A stretch of DNA of 64,000 nt from Phocoena phocoena (taxonomy: Eukaryota; Chordata; Mammalia; Artiodactyla; Phocoenidae). Below the pieces are notes generated by a model that was not told the origin of the DNA, made no database searches, and was given only the letters and a program-made list of their open reading frames with translations. How positions within the stretch are numbered: position 1 is the first letter of the stretch; every line of letters starts with the position of its first letter. Shown in pieces: positions 59,911 to 64,000 of the stretch. The stretch lies in NCBI RefSeq assembly GCF_963924675.1, contig NC_089219.1:152788288-152852287 (forward strand), written 5' to 3'. A program made the position numbers and the translations under genes.

Positions 59911-61182
59911 ATTTTTTTGCAGACAGTTATCCTGTCCCATCTCTAACCCTCTCTTTTGTTTTTCTGCAGGCTGAAAATCCCCTCAGAACCTTCAACTATT
60001 TATTTGCCATGGCTTCAAGCCCCCTTGCCACCCTTCTGAACAAGTACCTCTTTGTCCTATTTAAAATGTGGCTCCCAGAACCAGATACACACGCATGCAA
60101 AATAAAATGGGGCAATGACCTCTCTTAATTTGCACATTGCACCTTGCTCTATTTCTGGCATCACCTCCGACTTAGGTGGAGATCCAGAGTTTTGTAAATA
60201 AGCTGAAGAATTAATTCTTTTTTCACAGTTGCTTCCAGAGAGCTTTTTTAGGTGAACCACTGTCAACTATTTCTCCTCTTTTTCTGCAATTAATTTTAAT
60301 TTTTGAAAAAATCCCAAACAGGAGTTTGTTTTGCATCTTTTAAATAGTACCTTGTTACTTTAGGTCCTTTCCTACTGTCTCCTGGACTGTTGGAATTGTG
60401 ATCCTGTCATGCAATTCAGTTTGTCGACAAGTATTTGTTGAATATCTGCTGTGTGCCAAGCACCAGTGTAGAGGATTCTAAAACAAGTGACACCTGGAAT
60501 CTGCCTAGAGGAGGCCTCAGACTGTCCAGGTAAAGAGAATGTGATAAGTGCAATGATGAGCTGCAGTTAGCCTTGTCTGGAGAGTCAGGAGAGATTAGCT
60601 CTTTCACTTTTGCATTTTGCAAATTGTTGATTAACATATCTAACTTATTTTCATTTAAAGCCTTGGTAAATATGTTGAATAGGACATGATTAAGAGTAGA
60701 GCTTTTCCCCTCATGGTTGACTCTGATTCATGATTAATTGTTCCTCTTCCAGGGTTGTTCTTAAACCAATTAACCCACCTACTAGAGGTCAACATCTGGA
60801 AACATTTCTCTGACCTTTCCCAAGGAGTTCATAAAACCTCATTAAATGACTTGCTATCATGAAAACAAATCATAACTATAGTATTTCTTCTACCAGTCAA
60901 GTAATCTTGCCAAAAAAGAAAATGAAATTGGCTAAACAAGCTCATAACTAACTCAGTGATCACCGCTTCCTTCTCTAAGAACTGTGCTCACAAACCATTT
61001 ATTCAATAAAGAAACACGAAATCTGGGTTTAGTCTAGCTATTCTAGAAATGAGAAAGTTACATAGGTCTTCAGTTTCCCAATCTGTAACATAAAATGGCT
61101 GAATCAGATGACTTTTCTAAGGCCCATTGCAGCTTTGAAGGAATTAGAAGCCAATGTTATTGGTCTAGAGCCTTTCTTAAAA
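59911..61182. other. Upstream intergenic DNA with an L2 relic
   Basis: About 60425-60560 resembles a minus-oriented L2 3' end (caagtatttgttgaatatct, gctgtgtgccaagcaccag). The remainder is unique, with a weak MIR-like trace near 61060-61130. Confidence 0.5.
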
Positions 61183-61194
61183 GTTATAAAGAGT

Positions 61195-61481
61195 GGGCTT
61201 CCCTGGTGGTACAGTGGCTGGGAATCTTCCTGCCAATGAAGGGGAGACGGGTTCAAGCCCTGGTCCGGGAAGATCCCACATGCCATGGGGCAACTGGGCC
61301 CGTGCACCCCAACTACTGAAGCCTGCGCACCTAGAGCCCATTCTCCGAAAAGAGAGAGGCCACCACAGTGAGAAGCCCGCGCACCGCAAAGAAGAGTAGC
61401 CCCCTCTCACCGCATCTAGAGAAGGCCCGTGTGCAGCAACAAAGACCCAATGCAGCCAAAAATAAATAAATTTTTAAAAAA
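61195..61481 (+). mobile_element. CHR-type SINE, intermediate structure
   Basis: Starts gggcttccctggtggtacag. It combines the gagaggccaccacagtgaga segment of the short class with the 3' end gacccaatgcagcc of the long class. Target duplication gttataaagagt / gttataaggagt is at 61183-61194 and 61483-61494. Confidence 0.92.
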
Positions 61482-61494
61482 TGTTATAAGGAGT

Positions 61495-61965
61495 TACTTC
61501 AGACATACAAAAAGGTATAATGAAGACTATGATTTCCTTTTCCCCACCGTTCTTCCTATAGAACAATACTTTACCTATACAAAAAAGTTCCCCACAGTCT
61601 CTTCTCCGATGGCATCTCCCTCCTTCAACTGCAGAGGGAACCATTATCCCGAGTTTGGTACTTACCCCTGCCGTGCATTTCTTTAGACTTTTAGGTTATA
61701 TACCTGTATATATTCCTTTCAAATATTTTATGCTTTAAAATTTTTTTAAATTTGTCTTCATGTTTGTCCCTCTGCACATTGTCTGTGTCCTAATCTCCTT
61801 TTCTCATAAGGACATCAGCCATATTGGATTAGGGCCCACGTGTATGACCTCATTTTCCCTTAGTCATCTCTATAAAGGGCCTATTTGCAAATAGAGTCAC
61901 ATTCTGAGGTACTGGGGCTTAGAACTTCAACATGTGAATTTTGAGAGGACACAGTTCAGCTCATA
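61495..61965. other. Intergenic DNA with an unassigned old repeat
   Basis: About 61840-61960 (agagtcacattctgaggtac, then aacttcaacatgtgaatttt) is a phrase I know as a common mammalian interspersed repeat, but I cannot name the family. Confidence 0.4.
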
Positions 61966-61969
61966 ACAG

Positions 61970-62830
61970 TAAATGAATGCACCACCATTTTTTTTATCCC
62001 ATCTCTTCCTTTGACAAATATTTAGGTGTTTCCTATTGTTTGCTCTACAAACAATGCTGCTATCAACATTCTTGTATGTGTCTCTGTGTGTACTTTAGGG
62101 AGTAGAATTATTGGGTAATATACACATTATCAACTCAATTAGATGGTGATAAAGTGTTTCCAAGTGATTGTAGAAGTATACACTCCTGAAAGGAGTGTAT
62201 AAGGATTCTGTTGCTTCACATTTTCACCAATACTTGTATAATAACAAGGTTTTTAAAAAATAGATGTGAAATGATTTCTCATGGTGGTTTGATTTATGTG
62301 TCCATGATTATTAGTAAGTTTGAGTATTTTTTCATATTTATTGACTACCCATCTATAAATTGTCCATATCTTTTGCTCATTTTTCTATTGGTTTGTCTTT
62401 TTCTTATTGATTTATGAGTTCCCTATATAATCTGGATATTAATCCTTCTTAATTATATGTATTACAAATAACATCTTCAAATCTATAGCTTGTTTTCACT
62501 TTTTGAACGTTGTCCTTTGAGCAGAAGTTTTTTAATGAAGTCAAATTTATTAATTATTTTCTTTATGATAGCTTATTTATTGTATATTATTTAAGAGGTT
62601 CTTTCCTGTCTATGAATCATAAAGACACTTTGTATATTTTCTTCTAAAAGTTCTAAATCTTTGCTTTTCACATTTAAGACTTTAACTCATTTGTGGTGAA
62701 TTTTTGTGCATGTTGTAATGCAGAGATCCGATTTTACTTTTTCAATTACAAATTGAACAACAAATGTATGGCTCTATTATTGAATCTATAAACTGTGAGT
62801 CTATAGGTTCTTGAGTTACTCTTTCCTTCC
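61970..62830 (-). mobile_element. L1 fragment
   Basis: Minus-oriented L1: acaaacaatgctgctatcaa, ggtttgatttatgtgtccat, ttttgctcatttttctattg and gtggtgaatttttgtgcatg mark the 3' UTR to ORF2 end. Decayed. Confidence 0.85.
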
Positions 62831-63044
62831 CATTTAACATAATCATTGAAGGTTTTGTAGAAGAATGGAGCCTTTAAGAATGAATAGGATCTCAAGAGGC
62901 AGAGGTGGGAGAAGTCGTTTGAAGAAATATGGCATAAATGATGAGGAGAGGGAGGAAGAATTAGAAGACTGTCTAAAAACCAGAGAAAGCAAGAGTCTCC
63001 TTTGATTGAAATGTTGATTACTGTATAGAAGATTGGCACTGTAT

Positions 63045-63350
63045 TGAATTACACTGTCCAATATAATAGCCACCAGGCACATGTGGTTTGAAATGTGGCT
63101 AGTCCTAATGGAGATGTGCTGTAAGTGTAAAATACACATCAGATTTCAAAGACTTAGTAGGAAAAAAATAATGTAAAATATCTTAATAATATTTTGTATT
63201 GATTACATGTCAAAATAATATTTTGATATATTGAGTTGAATAAAGTATACAATTAACTTTATCTGTTTCTTTTTACTTTTTTAATGTGGCTACTAGAAAA
63301 TTTTTAATTGCATATGTGGTTTGCATTATATTTCTATTAAATGGTACTGG
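63045..63350. mobile_element. Probable hAT-type DNA transposon relic
   Basis: Contains cactgtccaatataatagcc, caggcacatgtggtttgaaa and the near-complement aatgtggctactagaaaatt towards the other end, the partly palindromic layout of a common non-autonomous hAT element. Family not named. Confidence 0.6.
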
Positions 63351-63666
63351 CATGGGATGGATTTGCAGGCTGCTATAAAAAGTTCCATGTGTTATTCAAT
63401 AAGTAGCAGAATCAAAGGGTTTTGAGCAAAGAAAGGTCAATCTAATATTCCTAATTTGATGACTCAACATCTCATCTACACACAGCCACTTTTAGAAACC
63501 ATTCTACCATTAGCCCTATGTGGATGATTAGCTCTGGTCATTTGATTCTTACAGAGAATACTTAATATGGTAGTCCTTGTTATTGTTTTTACTGTAACAT
63601 GAATGGAACAAATCTAATGTGTGTTCCTTTGAGTGAGAAACTGGGACATTAATAAGTCAAAATTTT
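63351..63666. other. Intergenic DNA, nothing recognised
   Basis: Unique AT-rich sequence. Confidence 0.35.
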
Positions 63667-63879
63667 TGTCTGTTTTTTTTTTTTTTGTAGTACGCTGGCC
63701 TCTCACTGCTGCGGCCTCTCCCGTTGCGGAGCACAGGCTCCAGACGCGCAGGCCCAGCGGCCGTGGCTCACGGGCCCAGCCGCTCCGCGGCATTGTGGGA
63801 TCCTCGCGGACCGGGGCACGAACCCGCGTCCCCTGCATGGGCAGGCGGACTCTCAACCACTGCGCCACCAGGTAAGCCC
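63667..63879 (-). mobile_element. CHR-type SINE, short young class
   Basis: T-rich tail at left, CpG-rich body (ggcccagcggccgtggctca), ending ccaccaggtaagccc. Flanked by agtcaaaattt and agtcaaaaattt. Confidence 0.92.
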
Positions 63880-64000
63880 GAGTCAAAAATTTTAATAGTT
63901 CCCCATTGCTTAGGGGATAAAGTTATTCTTTTGCCCAAATTATTAATAACTCAATATTGTCAGCTTTCTAAATTCTCTACATCTCCCTCCACTCCAGTCA

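Overview
The window is mammalian nuclear DNA, almost certainly from a cetacean and probably a toothed whale. Introns, ancient L2/MIR/MER5 repeats and artiodactyl-type L1 3' ends show a placental mammal. About 25 tRNA-derived SINEs of the cetartiodactyl CHR type narrow this down. Eight of them belong to a short, CpG-rich, little-diverged class, often with intact target-site duplications, which I know from dolphin-like genomes. The species call is inference; no search was run.

The only protein-coding gene I can support is MDM4 (MDMX), on the minus strand. It runs from a CpG-rich promoter near 58.9 kb to a 3' end I place near 17.3 kb. All ten coding exons can be read with canonical splice sites: 43216-43293, 41442-41516, 38938-39071, 37871-37926, 34205-34272, 33418-33517, 30344-30504, 28922-29071, 27131-27211 and 24589-25161. 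They total 1476 nt (491 residues plus stop). The reading frame is intact, and the p53-binding pocket, WW motif, RanBP2-type zinc finger, caspase motif and RING are all preserved. A non-coding exon 1 is inferred at about 58828-58920, just below two ETS-type motifs.

Layout: 1-17.3 kb is intergenic DNA downstream of MDM4. It holds MIR, L2 and hAT relics, SINEs, a well-preserved solo LTR (5307-5743) and a recent 408-bp dispersed duplication (1143-1550 and 6012-6421). 17.3-24.6 kb is the inferred long 3' UTR, with two L1 3' ends and a pair of about 280-bp direct repeats. 24.6-43.3 kb holds the coding exons and introns 2-10. 43.3-58.8 kb is intron 1, dominated by an old L1 in the gene's sense orientation that has been broken up by at least seven SINEs, with two LTR-type segments and L2/MIR pieces. 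58.6-59.0 kb is the promoter. 59-64 kb is upstream intergenic DNA with SINEs, an L1 fragment and a DNA transposon relic.

I found no bacterial-type system, CRISPR array, intact retrovirus or new multi-gene system. The observations most worth a second look are: an in-frame upstream ATG in the inferred exon 1; the duplicated block in the 3' UTR; the 408-bp dispersed duplication; the solo LTR with U3 tandem repeats; and several clean nested or target-reusing retroposon insertions.
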